Positions 28,829 to 38,288 are shown, numbered from the stretch's first letter. The stretch is DNA of 64,000 bases from DASRQZ01 sp964571275 (GCA_964571275.1 CAZNCQ010000008.1:1-64000); one strand, 5' to 3'. Notes: generated from the letters alone by a model not told the origin. Made by a program: numbers and translations.

Positions 28829-29547
28829 ATCGCCTCCGTCACGAACACCGGACCCAGCACGTTGCTGGCGTCGCCCAGGCACACCGCGAACCCGTGGCAA
28901 TTCACCGTCGCCTGGGGCCCGTAGGGCGACCCTCTCAACACCACGGCGGCGCGACCGCTGAATACGGGCATGTGGACATGGACTCCGTCGGGAAAACGGG
29001 TGGGCAGGTCGGCGGTGTATTCGGCGCCGGGCCAGGGTGTTCCCTCCAGGGGGAAAAGCGATCCCGTCGCGATCTCGCTGCTCGGCAGGCCGGGGGTCGG
29101 TGAAATCACGATCTCGTCGCCAGCGTGAACCATCCCATCCGCCGGCGTCACCAGCGTCGCGCCCAGCCCCGGGAGCAGATCGTCGAAGGTCCCCTCGGCG
29201 ATCATCTCGCCGTTCTCCTCCGCAGTGACTGTGACCGACGAGGACGCCATCGTCGGCGTCGCCGCGACTTCGCTGTTCAGACAGTTGTCCGCGTCGCGTG
29301 TCAGCGGCACCGGCTGGCCGAAGGCCAAGATCTGCAGCGATGCCGGAAGGTCGTCGCAGCTGCCGTCGGTCTGCTTCTTTTGCTGGACGACCAGGGCGTA
29401 GACGAAACCGACTTCGGCGGCGGACGTCGCGGTCCAGTTCCAGTCGGCGCTGATGCCGACTTCCAGCTCGGGGCGGGTCGCGCTGTCGCCGCCGCACCCG
29501 CCGAGCGCCGTTCCGGCCACCGCTCCGAGCAGAAGTGCCAATCGCAT
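28825..29547 (-). CDS. Lipoprotein, tandem paralogue A
   Basis: A 240-aa lipoprotein: MRLALLLGAVAGTALGG followed by the lipobox Cys at 18. The frame is open upstream to 29589, but the ATG at 29547 gives a compact signal peptide. It shares TFDDLLPGLGATLVTPADG, then HAGDEIVI, and a terminal Cys pair (NCHGFAVC) with the downstream gene, with which it overlaps by 4 bp. No family is recognised. It is convergent with the T6SS operon and divergent from the small membrane protein, so a T6SS link is not supported beyond position. Confidence 0.78.
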   Translation of the reverse strand: MRLALLLGAVAGTALGGCGGDSATRPELEVGISADWNWTATSAAEVGFVYALVVQQKKQTDGSCDDLPASLQILAFGQPVPLTRDADNCLNSEVAATPTMASSSVTVTAEENGEMIAEGTFDDLLPGLGATLVTPADGMVHAGDEIVISPTPGLPSSEIATGSLFPLEGTPWPGAEYTADLPTRFPDGVHVHMPVFSGRAAVVLRGSPYGPQATVNCHGFAVCLGDASNVLGPVFVTEAM

Positions 29548-29709
29548 CCTAGGCTCGTACCGTCTCTCCCCTTTCCCAACCCCATGCATGGCTCGGCAGA
29601 TTAGCGCACGCCTTCGTCACGGTCGAGCGCCACGCTTTCGTCGCCGCAACCGAATCGACCTCCGCTGAGACGGCATTGTGGCGACGCAAGGGATGACCAT
29701 CCTGTATCC

Positions 29710-30072
29710 ATGGACCGTCACGCGAGGGAGACCGCCGCCATGCTCGGGTTGGTCCTGGCGGGCGCCTGGATGGTCGGCTGGCAAACCGGCGCCACCGGTT
29801 GGTTGGTGTGGACCGACTTGCTGGTTGCGTGCGTCGCTCTCGGCGGGATCGTCCCGGCAACCACCGAAGAGCTCTCTGGAATCGCGACCTGGCCGTTTGC
29901 CGGCCTCCTTCTGTTTGCGCTCTGGTTGTTGGGTTCGAGGTTCGGCGCCACCAGCTGGCTGACCTGGTTGAACCTGGGGGTTAGCTGCGCGTTTCTGCTC
30001 CTGACGGCTGGCTACATCTTTGCGAGCAGCGGCGCCGTTCATCTTCACCACCGGCCCCACCACCGTATTTGA
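29710..30072 (+). CDS. Small four-helix membrane protein, possibly SPW-repeat-like
   Basis: A 120-aa protein made almost wholly of four hydrophobic helices arranged as two related halves: GLVLAGAWMVGWQTGATGWL and GLLLFALWLLGSRFGATSWL, each followed by a W-(T/N)-L helix start. This internal duplication and the xxW motif in the first helix of each half resemble the SPW-repeat family, although the S-P of SPW is not kept. It ends in a His-rich tail (HLHHRPHHRI). The 120-bp region upstream is shared with the divergent lipoprotein genes. Function unknown. Confidence 0.65.
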   Translation: MDRHARETAAMLGLVLAGAWMVGWQTGATGWLVWTDLLVACVALGGIVPATTEELSGIATWPFAGLLLFALWLLGSRFGATSWLTWLNLGVSCAFLLLTAGYIFASSGAVHLHHRPHHRI

Positions 30073-30122
30073 TCAACGCGCGCTCCGTCGCTGGTCTGCG
30101 GAGCTCGGAGGTCCGTGAGCAT

Positions 30123-30902
30123 TCACTCCCGCTGCCAGGCCGGCTTCGCCGTGTAGACAGCGCGATAGTAATCGGAGAGCGACAGCGCGGCCGCCGCCGC
30201 CTCGTCGCACAGGACGGTGACGTGCGGATGAAGTTGCAGCGCCGACGACGGCACCAGGGCCGTCACCGGTCCCTCGACGGTCCTGGCGAGCGCCGCCGCC
30301 TTGGGCGCGCCGGTCGCCAGCAGCACGCACCGCCGAGCGGAGAGGATCGTCGCGATCCCCATCGTGATCACGTGCGCGGGAACCGGTTCGGCGCCAAAGG
30401 CGGACTGGTTGGCGGCGCGCGTGCCCTCGGAGAGGGTCTTGAGGCGCGTGCGCGATCCCAGCGACGAGGTCGGTTCGTTGAACGCGATGTGGCCGTCGGC
30501 GCCGAGACCCAGCAGCGCCAGGTCCAGCCCGCCGGCGGCGGCGATCGCCGCCTCGTACGCGGCGCAGCTGGCGGCGATGTCCGCCGCTCTGCCGTCCGGC
30601 ACGTGGATCCGCGCCGGTGACAGGTCGACCTCGTCGAACAGGGCCTGCTCCATGTACCGGCGAAACGACGCGGGGTGATCCGCCGCCAGGCCGACGTACT
30701 CGTCCAGGTTGAACGTGGTCGCGCGCGAGAACGAGAGGCTCTCTTCGCGGTGCAGCCGCACCAGCTCCGCGTACAGCGGCCGAGGCGTCCGTCCTGTCGG
30801 CAGGGCCAGGACCGCCTCCGGCTTGCGTCCGAGCAATCGCGCCACGAGGCGAGCCCCCGCCACGCCCACCGCCTCCGCCGTCGAAAGAATTGCTACCTCC
30901 AT
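30123..30902 (-). CDS. nagB: Glucosamine-6-phosphate deaminase
   Basis: Converts glucosamine 6-phosphate to fructose 6-phosphate and ammonia in the cytoplasm, feeding amino sugars from peptidoglycan or chitin into glycolysis. The 259-aa protein is close to the family length. It has the PTGRTPRPLY phosphate loop, catalytic TFNLDEYVG (D67), and LLGLGADGHIAFNEP with D136, H138 and E143, matching the known active-site residues of E. coli NagB. It lies 45 bp downstream of tagF on the same strand, so it may be read through from the T6SS membrane-complex operon, but it has its own metabolic role. Confidence 0.94.
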   Translation of the reverse strand: MEVAILSTAEAVGVAGARLVARLLGRKPEAVLALPTGRTPRPLYAELVRLHREESLSFSRATTFNLDEYVGLAADHPASFRRYMEQALFDEVDLSPARIHVPDGRAADIAASCAAYEAAIAAAGGLDLALLGLGADGHIAFNEPTSSLGSRTRLKTLSEGTRAANQSAFGAEPVPAHVITMGIATILSARRCVLLATGAPKAAALARTVEGPVTALVPSSALQLHPHVTVLCDEAAAAALSLSDYYRAVYTAKPAWQRE

Positions 30903-30947
30903 GTGTGACCGTGCGGCTGACGCGGCAGTGATCCGTCGGGCCGCTGC

Positions 30948-31895
30948 TCAGCCGAACGCCGTCAGCAACTCGGCGAGGCTGGAGCCGGGGTTCTCGACCA
31001 GGCGCCGCTGCTCGGGCGTCAGCGCCTTGAGCGCCGCCTCGATCGCTGCGCCGACCTCGGTGCGCAACGGCCAGAAGCGCGGCGCGCGGTGGCGTGGGTT
31101 CGCCAGGTAGGCGAGCGCCGCGGGTGCCGGATAGCCGAGCGTCACCAGCATGCGCGAGCTCTCGCCGCCGGTCCACAGCAGCGACGGCGAGTTATCCCGC
31201 CACTTGAGCCGCCGCCGCGCCAGCTCCAGCCACAGCGTGCGCGCGGCGGACGTCGGCGCGGGCGCGTCGACGGTGATGACGCCGCCCTGTCCCGCTGGCC
31301 CGGTCTTGGCCGCCTGGTCGCACGCCATCGCGAATGTTCGCAGCGCATAGCCGAGCGACGATCGTGACGCTCCCGTCGCGGCCGCCAGCGCCTGCGCGCT
31401 CTCTTGCCCCAGGGCGCCCACCGCTGCGCGCGCGTGGGCTTCGCTCGGATGCGCCGGCGCATCCAGGCCCAGCGCCTGCGCGTGCGTGATCAAGTCGGGT
31501 CCGCTCAGCTCCGCGCCCGCCGTCGCCACCGCCCCGGCGGCCTGAATGAAGGGCTCGTACGCGGCCGGCATCGCCGGCAGCTCCTCGAAGAGACCGACCG
31601 CCGGCACCGTCGCAAACACCGACAGCGGGAACAGTCGCCCCGCCGCATCGGTGCCGGGAACGAACGCACCGACGAACGCGTAGCCCGAATCCGGCGGCGT
31701 CAGCACGAACGCCGTCGGACCCGGCGGCAGCGCCGTCTTCTCGGTGCGGATGATCTCCATCGCGTCCTGGAACCAGCGATCGAGCCCGGCCTGAGAAAAC
31801 TCGCCCGCGTTGGCGCGCAGGAAGTCCGGCTGGCTTCGCACCTTGCCGTAGACGCCGATCGCCATTCCACCGCCCATGCCCATGCCCGCGCTCAT
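30948..31895 (-). CDS. tagF: T6SS accessory regulator TagF (ImpM)
   Basis: TagF represses or times T6SS assembly post-translationally in characterised systems by acting on Fha. It is 315 aa from the ATG at 31895, which overlaps the tssM stop (ATGA). A Gly/Met-rich leader precedes the TagF N-terminal domain: GVYGKVRSQPDFLRANAGEF, RWFQDAMEIIRTEK, PDSGYAFVGAFVPGTDAAGR with FPLSVFA. The C-terminal half, with SPSLLWTGGESSRMLV, is typical of longer ImpM proteins. TagH and the PpkA-like kinase encoded nearby complete the regulatory set except for PppA. Confidence 0.92.
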   Translation of the reverse strand: MSAGMGMGGGMAIGVYGKVRSQPDFLRANAGEFSQAGLDRWFQDAMEIIRTEKTALPPGPTAFVLTPPDSGYAFVGAFVPGTDAAGRLFPLSVFATVPAVGLFEELPAMPAAYEPFIQAAGAVATAGAELSGPDLITHAQALGLDAPAHPSEAHARAAVGALGQESAQALAAATGASRSSLGYALRTFAMACDQAAKTGPAGQGGVITVDAPAPTSAARTLWLELARRRLKWRDNSPSLLWTGGESSRMLVTLGYPAPAALAYLANPRHRAPRFWPLRTEVGAAIEAALKALTPEQRRLVENPGSSLAELLTAFG

Positions 31896-34800
31896 CGTCC
31901 ACACCCTCCCGCGCCATTGACGACCGATCGAGGCATCTCGACCCCGCGGAACGCACGGAGCAGCGCCGCCGGCTTGACGTCGGCGTGAATCACGCCGTCG
32001 CCGAGCGGGGGCGTCCACGATCCAGCGAGATACTCTTCGCCCTCGGACGAGGTCACGAGCTTGCCGTCCTCGAGCAAGTGCAGCAGCGCCCACTCGCCGT
32101 CGGTGTAGCCGAGGTCGCCTTCGCCGCCCTTCGGGTAATAAAAGTGAAACAGCGCGCCGCGCCCGGGCCAGGGCACGTCATCCCAGCGCTCCTTGGCGTT
32201 GAAGTAGGTGATCTTCTTGCCGCCGCTCTCGAACACGATCTTGTTGTACGGCGCCGACGGCCGGATGCGCACCTGCGCGGTCAGCCCCAGCTTCGACGGG
32301 TCCTTGGCGAACAGCAGATCGGTGATCTCCTGCGCGCGCTTCAAGAACGCCGGCAGCGCCGGCTTGTACTTCACGCTCGCGCCGTCGCGCAGGTGGAACA
32401 GCGTGGTCCCCGCGGGGTGGTCGATGTCGGCCTGCAGCGACTCGGAGAAGTACTGCCACAGCGTACCGGTCTTGGGTTGGAAGAACTTCTGCACGTCGTC
32501 GACGTGCGCATCCCGCGCGCCCTTGCCGCGCACGAACGGATACTTGCCGAGCAGCAGCTGGTCGTAAACCACCACGATGCTGTCGCACCACTTCCGGTTC
32601 GCCGAGTCGCCGGTCGCGCCGTTGACCGCGACCTCGGCCCCGCGCAAGGGCGGCATCAAGATCTTCTCGAGCAACGCGGCTTCCCAGCCGTTTTCGTTGT
32701 AGCTCGTGATCAGGTTCTGCAGCTTCACGCGCTGAGCCTTCACCGTCGTCTGGAACGCCTTGGGATCGGGCGCGCCCGATTCGCCGACGGCGCCCTGCAG
32801 CTCGGCGAGGATCTGCCCATATGTCTCGAGCCCGGTCGGCTTGGTCATGCCGAAGCTCAGGAACGGCCCGAACTCCTTGCCGACGTCCTCGGGGGTCATC
32901 GGGTCGTCGCTGGTCGGCTTTCCGCCCTTGCCCTGCGGCGCCGAGGGATCGCCGGCGCCATCGCCGCCGTCGCCGTCGCCCTGGCCGAACATCTTCTTGA
33001 TCTTGCCGCCGATGCCGGCCGTCGCCTTGCCCTTGATCTTGTCGAACGTCGACCCCTCGTCCTTGAAGATCAGATCCTTGCTGGCGTTGCGCCAGATCGA
33101 ATCGAGCGGGCGGTCCATCACGAACGCCTTCAGCAGCGACCGCACCTCGTCGATGTTGGCCGGCTCCTTCACCGCCAGCGACAGAAGGAAGGCCTTCCAC
33201 GCGTCGACGTAGCGCCGGAAGTAAGCCGCGCGCAACGTATTCTCGTCGGCGCCGTTGGCCTTGCGCGGGGCGGCCAGCACCCACGCGTTCTCGTCGTGCT
33301 CGCGCTCCGCGGTCCGCCGCTTGATGCGCCCCTTGACGATCTCCCACCCGGCGGGCGTGAACGCGCCCGGCACGAACGGCCCGCTCTTGCGGTCGCCGCC
33401 CGACTGGAAAACCGTGACCGCGCCCGCGACGATGTCGAACAGGCGCACGTCGCGCGGCATCTGCGGGTCGCGCAGCAGATCCGCCAGCGGGTCGCCCTCG
33501 GTCGCGCCCAGCAGCGCCGCGCGCACGCGCGCCACCAGCGGCTGGCGCTCCTGCAGATCGCCGGTGGATTCGATGTCGAGCAGGTAGAAGCGGACGGCAT
33601 TCTCCAGCGCCTTGCGCCCCCGCGTCGTCGCCGCCTCTCCTGCCAGCGCCGCCCAGCGATCGGTCGCCAGATCCGCGGCCACGTCGACAGTCTTGTCGCG
33701 CCACTGGTCGCTCTCGGGCGCCGGTTCGTCGGCGGCCTTCGGCTGCGTGAGCAGCAGGTGCCACATCAGGCCGTGCACCGCGTTCTCCGAGTCGACGTCC
33801 GAGCGCCCGCGCGCGTAGGCCGTCAGCAATTCAGCGTCGGCATCGAGGAGCGGCCGGATCACCAGCCGCTCCACCGCCAGGTGCAACGGGTCCATCAACC
33901 GGTCGCCCGGGTAGAGCCCGAAGCGCAGCCCGACATCGGGCCCGTTGGCCATGAAGTGCGCCAGCCGCGCCGCCGTCGGCTCGGCCGCCTCCATGGGCGC
34001 GGTGGCGAATGGGCCGGGCGCGTTGTGCGGCGCGCGCGCCGCGCTCAGCTTCTCGACGAAGCTCTTCGACTCGGTGACCAGCTGCTGGTTCTCGAGATAC
34101 GACGAGATGGGCAGCACGAGCAGCAGCGCCGAGATCGCCAGCGCCACGCCCGCGGTCACCCAGCGAATCATCTTCTCCTTGCGCAGCAGCGGGGCGCTGC
34201 GCACGGCGACGTCGCGATCGGGGAAGACCACGCGCTGGAAGACGTCGCGCACGAAGTAGCTCTTCGGCTTGCTCGGCGGTGCGCCGGTGACGCGCGGGGT
34301 GACCCCGAAGGCCGCCGCCATGTTCGCCATCGCGCGATCGACGGGGCGCCCCTCTTGCGTACCGCTGGTGAAGTAAACGCCGCGCATGATCGGCGCGTCC
34401 TGGTACACGCTCTTGTCGAACAGGTTGGCGACCAGGTCGACCAGCCCCTGGCGCAGCGAATCGAACTCCTGCGGGAACGCGTAGATCCACTCGCGCGCGT
34501 CGGTCCGCCGCTCTTGCCCCATGCGCAGCAGCGCGTTGCGCTCCAGCACGTCGGTCAGATCGTCGAAGTGCTGCGCGAACGCGTCGACGTGGTCGTCGTG
34601 CTGGCGGATCAGCGGCAGGCTGAAGCCCAGGATCTGGCCGCGCTCGCGATCCTTGAGCTCGCCGAAGGTCTCGGCGAAGCCCGAGATCAGATCGCACTTG
34701 GTGATGATGAGATACACCGGCACGACGATCTCGAGGCGGGTGATCACCTCGTCGATACGCTCGCGCAGCGTCGTCGCCAGCTCGCCGATCTGCTCTTCGT

Positions 34801-35431
34801 TGCCCTGCAGATCCGTCGCGCTGATCGCCAGCAGGATGCCGTTGATCGGCTTTTTGGGCCGCGTCTTCTTCAACAGATCCAGGAACGCGAGCCACTCCTC
34901 GCGGTCGTCGTCATCGGTGCTCCAGCGTCCCGCGGTGTCGAGCAGGATCGCCTCGTTGGTCATCCACCAGTCGCAGTTGCGCGTGCCGCCGACGCCGCGC
35001 ACCTTGCCCGCCTTGCCGGCCGGCATCTTCAGGCCCGAGCTGCGGATCGCCGTGGTCTTGCCCGACGCCGACGGGCCGATCATCACGTACCAGGGCAGAA
35101 GCCCGAGGGCGTCGCGCCCGCTCCGTCCGGCCGAGGAGCTCTTCAGCGCCTGCACGCCCTTTTGAAACTCGGACTCCATGGCGGCGATCTCGGCTGCCAT
35201 GTCGGGGCGGATACCCTCGCTGTGCTGGGCCGCCTGGTCGCGGAGTCCCTTTTCGATCTTCGTGGCGGCGCTCTTGGCGGCCACCACGCGGTAGATCGCC
35301 AGCGCGACCAGCGCCAGCACGATCACCACGGTCGCGACGATGGCCGGCCACATCGGGATCGTGTCGTGAAAGACCAGCACCAGCGCCCACGCGAGCGCGA
35401 TGAAAATGGCGGCAAAGATATACTTCAGCAT
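31892..35431 (-). CDS. tssM: T6SS inner-membrane protein TssM (IcmF)
   Basis: Large membrane-complex component linking TssL to the TssJ lipoprotein. It is 1179 aa. Two N-terminal transmembrane helices (about 4-21 and 27-47) are followed by a cytoplasmic GTPase-like domain with Walker A GPSASGKT (119-126), the DTAGRW switch and ITKCDL. A third helix near 420-440 leads to the long periplasmic IcmF-related region and the C-terminal beta domain. The Walker A site is intact. A Gly/Asp-rich insertion near residue 820-840 is unusual. The ribosome site GAGGAA precedes the ATG; tssL lies 19 bp upstream and tagF is coupled downstream. Confidence 0.97.
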   Translation of the reverse strand: MLKYIFAAIFIALAWALVLVFHDTIPMWPAIVATVVIVLALVALAIYRVVAAKSAATKIEKGLRDQAAQHSEGIRPDMAAEIAAMESEFQKGVQALKSSSAGRSGRDALGLLPWYVMIGPSASGKTTAIRSSGLKMPAGKAGKVRGVGGTRNCDWWMTNEAILLDTAGRWSTDDDDREEWLAFLDLLKKTRPKKPINGILLAISATDLQGNEEQIGELATTLRERIDEVITRLEIVVPVYLIITKCDLISGFAETFGELKDRERGQILGFSLPLIRQHDDHVDAFAQHFDDLTDVLERNALLRMGQERRTDAREWIYAFPQEFDSLRQGLVDLVANLFDKSVYQDAPIMRGVYFTSGTQEGRPVDRAMANMAAAFGVTPRVTGAPPSKPKSYFVRDVFQRVVFPDRDVAVRSAPLLRKEKMIRWVTAGVALAISALLLVLPISSYLENQQLVTESKSFVEKLSAARAPHNAPGPFATAPMEAAEPTAARLAHFMANGPDVGLRFGLYPGDRLMDPLHLAVERLVIRPLLDADAELLTAYARGRSDVDSENAVHGLMWHLLLTQPKAADEPAPESDQWRDKTVDVAADLATDRWAALAGEAATTRGRKALENAVRFYLLDIESTGDLQERQPLVARVRAALLGATEGDPLADLLRDPQMPRDVRLFDIVAGAVTVFQSGGDRKSGPFVPGAFTPAGWEIVKGRIKRRTAEREHDENAWVLAAPRKANGADENTLRAAYFRRYVDAWKAFLLSLAVKEPANIDEVRSLLKAFVMDRPLDSIWRNASKDLIFKDEGSTFDKIKGKATAGIGGKIKKMFGQGDGDGGDGAGDPSAPQGKGGKPTSDDPMTPEDVGKEFGPFLSFGMTKPTGLETYGQILAELQGAVGESGAPDPKAFQTTVKAQRVKLQNLITSYNENGWEAALLEKILMPPLRGAEVAVNGATGDSANRKWCDSIVVVYDQLLLGKYPFVRGKGARDAHVDDVQKFFQPKTGTLWQYFSESLQADIDHPAGTTLFHLRDGASVKYKPALPAFLKRAQEITDLLFAKDPSKLGLTAQVRIRPSAPYNKIVFESGGKKITYFNAKERWDDVPWPGRGALFHFYYPKGGEGDLGYTDGEWALLHLLEDGKLVTSSEGEEYLAGSWTPPLGDGVIHADVKPAALLRAFRGVEMPRSVVNGAGGCGR

Positions 35432-35450
35432 CGCGATTTCCTCAGTCGCC

Positions 35451-36116
35451 TCAGTGGTTCAGCTGTTCGACCCGGTCGGCCAGATTGGAGACCTGTCGGT
35501 CCAGGTTGACGCGCAGGCCAATGAACACCGCGATGGCCACGGCGAACACGCCGAGCGCGATCCACAAGAAGAGATTGCGCTGCCCGGGCCGCACCAGCGG
35601 CTCGTCGGGCGGCTCGCCCGCCGGCGACAGCTGCTCCGGCACCTCGATGTTGCGCTCGATCTCGGGGCGGAGCGTGTCGATCATCTTCATCAGCTCCAGC
35701 TCGCCGCCGCGGATGCTGTACTTGCCCTGCAGCCCGAAGAGCAGGCACTGGTAGTACACGCGCAGCACGTCCGGCCGCCGTCCGTCGCGGCGGATCTGCT
35801 GCAGCCGCGTGAAGAAGCCCTCACCGGCGAGCGATTCGTTGAAGAACTGCAGCTGCAAGAGCCGGTTCATCCAGAAACTGCGCAACGGCTCGGGCTTGCC
35901 CATCGCGATCTCGTCGGCCAGCGCGACGATCGCGTAGGCGATGTCGTCGGCGTCGCGCTGGGGCATTCCGCCCTCGCGCGCGCGCTCGCGCATCGCCTCG
36001 ATGAAGCCGCCCAGCCGCTCGTGGATCGTCTCGGGCGACCGGATCGGGCCCTCGAGCTCGCGCAGCTGGCGAAGGGCGTTGAAGCACTCGGCGGTGATCT
36101 GGTTGACGTTGTCCAT
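35451..36116 (-). CDS. tssL: T6SS inner-membrane protein TssL (DotU/IcmH)
   Basis: Membrane-complex subunit that contacts the baseplate through its cytoplasmic domain. It is 221 aa with the DotU core: FNALRQLRELEGPI, AYAIVALADEIAM, and the signature YYQCLLFGLQGKYSIRGG (121-138). One C-terminal transmembrane helix spans about 182-201 (LFLWIALGVFAVAIAVFIG), leaving a short periplasmic tail. There is no OmpA-type peptidoglycan-binding extension, so any cell-wall anchoring must come from another protein. It is located between tssK (45 bp upstream) and tssM. Confidence 0.96.
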   Translation of the reverse strand: MDNVNQITAECFNALRQLRELEGPIRSPETIHERLGGFIEAMRERAREGGMPQRDADDIAYAIVALADEIAMGKPEPLRSFWMNRLLQLQFFNESLAGEGFFTRLQQIRRDGRRPDVLRVYYQCLLFGLQGKYSIRGGELELMKMIDTLRPEIERNIEVPEQLSPAGEPPDEPLVRPGQRNLFLWIALGVFAVAIAVFIGLRVNLDRQVSNLADRVEQLNH

Positions 36117-36161
36117 GCGATTCCCTACCTACCCCTTGTGGTCTTTTGAGTCGTTGGCGGC

Positions 36162-37550
36162 CTAGCTCGTGCGGGGCACGACGAGCAGCTCGATCTTCAC
36201 CTTGTCGGGGCCGTACGGCGGCGGCAGGTAGATGACGATCGATCGCTCTTCGGTGATCTGCCGCCAGTACTCGCCAGACGCGTTCATCGTGAAGTAGGTG
36301 ATGCCGCCGCGGATCGGGATCTCCTGCGGCGGCCGGTGCGTGACCTGGATCGGTACGCCCGGCGTCGCCGCCGAGCGGATGATCGACGGCAGCTGCGTGC
36401 GCGACGCGATCTTGGCCAGTCCTGGCAGCCGCTGCGCCAGGAGGTCGGTCGGGATGTCCGAGCTGACCGACAGGACGTAGTGGGGCGCGCGCATGAAGCG
36501 CTCGTCGTCGAGGTGGCCGACGTGCATTCCCTCCGACGTGTCGAGCGGAATGGTGAGGTACGTCTCTCTCACGGTGTTGCGCAGCAGGTACGTGACGCGC
36601 GCGAACAGCTCCTCGAACGTGGCGCGCAGGTTGGTGTGCTGGAAGATCGGCAGCTTCGACGGATCGACGTCGGGCGAGAACGTCGCCAGCTGACCCGCGA
36701 CCTGCACCAGCAACAAGTACAGGTGCGTGGGGCTGATCTCGCCGTTCGACGCCGCGTAGGTCAGCACCGGGATCGCGGTGTTCACGGTGCTGAGCTGCAG
36801 GAAGCGCGTGACGTCGGCGGAGTTGAACTCGATCGACGCGCCGTCGCGCTGGCGGCGGTCGCCGGCCAGCTGGCGTTGCTTCGCGACCATCAGCGCGAGC
36901 ATGCGGCGCACGCCCCCCATGAGAAACGCCGACGCGTCGATGCGGAGCGCGGGCGGAATGTACGCCTCGTTGACCAGCAGCGCGCCGGTGCTGTCACGCA
37001 CGATCTCGGCGATCTTGATCGAATCGAAGTCGTCGCGCGGCTCGTCGCCGAAGAGCACCACGGTGTTGCGATGGGCGAACGCGATCGTCAGATCCTGGCC
37101 GTTGCCCGTCAGGTCCGAGACCTTGCGCGACGACGCGCGGAAGCGTGCGCGCGCGGCGATCGTCGAGCCGTCGGCGCCCGTGGTCTCCTGCGGCGCGTAG
37201 ACGCTGGGCACGCCGGCGCGCTCCTTCGGCAGACAAAGGTAGACGTCGCACGCGGCCTGCGCGGGCGGAAAGTGCGCGCCGATCGGCCGCGCCTTGGGGC
37301 ACTCTGGGTCGCCGCCCTCGAACGCCGCGAACAGACCGTCGGGCAGGATGCCGAGGAAGCGCGTGATGCGCAGCTGGTCGGAGCCGAGCGCGCCCGGATC
37401 GATCTCGACGGCCGCCACGCCCCAGCGGTACGGCGTCAGCGCGGCGATGCGCTCGTCGAGCAGGGCCTCGTGATACAGGTCCTGCTGCTGGAAGTGCTGC
37501 GGCGAGACCAGCATCCCCTCGGACCAAACCACACGTTGCGGTGCTTTCAT
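36162..37550 (-). CDS. tssK: T6SS baseplate-membrane adaptor TssK
   Basis: Trimeric adaptor joining the baseplate to the TssL/TssM complex. It is 462 aa, the usual length. The N-terminal family signature is clear: VVWSEGMLVSPQHFQQQDLY, followed by YRWGVAAVEID. Later blocks include PPALRIDASAFLMGGVRRML, the NTAIPVLTYAASNGEISPTH segment, and YVLSVSSDIPTDLLAQRLPG. The ATG follows GAGGA. It lies 21 bp after tssJ. Confidence 0.97.
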   Translation of the reverse strand: MKAPQRVVWSEGMLVSPQHFQQQDLYHEALLDERIAALTPYRWGVAAVEIDPGALGSDQLRITRFLGILPDGLFAAFEGGDPECPKARPIGAHFPPAQAACDVYLCLPKERAGVPSVYAPQETTGADGSTIAARARFRASSRKVSDLTGNGQDLTIAFAHRNTVVLFGDEPRDDFDSIKIAEIVRDSTGALLVNEAYIPPALRIDASAFLMGGVRRMLALMVAKQRQLAGDRRQRDGASIEFNSADVTRFLQLSTVNTAIPVLTYAASNGEISPTHLYLLLVQVAGQLATFSPDVDPSKLPIFQHTNLRATFEELFARVTYLLRNTVRETYLTIPLDTSEGMHVGHLDDERFMRAPHYVLSVSSDIPTDLLAQRLPGLAKIASRTQLPSIIRSAATPGVPIQVTHRPPQEIPIRGGITYFTMNASGEYWRQITEERSIVIYLPPPYGPDKVKIELLVVPRTS

Positions 37551-37571
37551 GGCGTCCTCGTCTTGTCTCTG

Positions 37572-38171
37572 CTAGCGAAGCTCGAGCCGATTCTCGTCGA
37601 GGAAAATGCGAGTGACGTTGTCGACCAGTTTCGAATCGTTCTTCGACTCGGACTTCGATGCGTTCTTCGAGTCTTTGCTGTCTTTGGGCGGATGGCAGTA
37701 CTGCGGATCGGGCGGTGGCAGCTTCACGATCGCGCGCCAGGTGGTGCCCGCCGGCTGGCGAAAGAGCGCGACCGCGCCCAGCGTCGTGGTGTCGGGGTTG
37801 CGCGGAATCGGTGGATCCAGCCGGTCGCCAGGGTTGATCGTCACCTCTTGCGCCGACAGGAAGTCCTCGCCCAGCGCGTCCCGATCGTGATCGAGCAGAT
37901 CATCGAATGACGCATTGGCGATCTTCGCCGTGCCCTTCAGTTGATAGAGCCGCACCACGGTCGCCAGCGCCTCGCCGCGCTCACCGGGGTTGAGACGCTG
38001 GGACGCCTGCAGGCTCACGCGCAGCGGCTCCGGCGTGGGGCACGGCGCGGGCGCCTGCGGTGGCGGGGGCGGGTCGTGCGAACAGCCCGGGGCGGTCAGC
38101 AGCGCGAATACAACCGTCGCCGGCACCGCCGCCGCAAGGAATCCCTCGTAGCCAAAGCACTTTAGCCCCAT
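37572..38171 (-). CDS. tssJ: T6SS outer-membrane lipoprotein TssJ
   Basis: Outer-membrane lipoprotein that binds the periplasmic end of TssM. The 199-aa protein has a lipoprotein signal (VFALLTAPG then Cys30), a Pro-rich spacer, then the TssJ fold: LRVSLQASQRLNPGERGEAL, VVRLYQLKGTAKIANASFDD, LLDHDRDALGEDFLSAQEV, PGDRLDPPIP. The C-terminal Lys/Asp/Ser repeat segment (KDSKDSKNASKSESKNDSK) is an unusual addition near residues 163-181. The ATG at 38171 follows GCGGAGAA. It opens the minus-strand T6SS operon, divergent from the kinase gene. Confidence 0.92.
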   Translation of the reverse strand: MGLKCFGYEGFLAAAVPATVVFALLTAPGCSHDPPPPPQAPAPCPTPEPLRVSLQASQRLNPGERGEALATVVRLYQLKGTAKIANASFDDLLDHDRDALGEDFLSAQEVTINPGDRLDPPIPRNPDTTTLGAVALFRQPAGTTWRAIVKLPPPDPQYCHPPKDSKDSKNASKSESKNDSKLVDNVTRIFLDENRLELR

Positions 38172-38288
38172 TTCTCCGCGTGCGGAGCTTGCCAGGAAAG
38201 GGCCAGAGCACGCAACTGCGAAAGACGAACGCACGAAACCTCTGGCGCGGCCATGCACCGCCGAGGAGCGCTTCGTGAAAGGGCAGAC

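Noticed and set aside
31985..35509. Long open frame of about 1170 codons opposite tssM
   Set aside because: Same GC effect; composition is Arg/Ala/His-rich and unlike any protein, and the TssM frame has all expected motifs.
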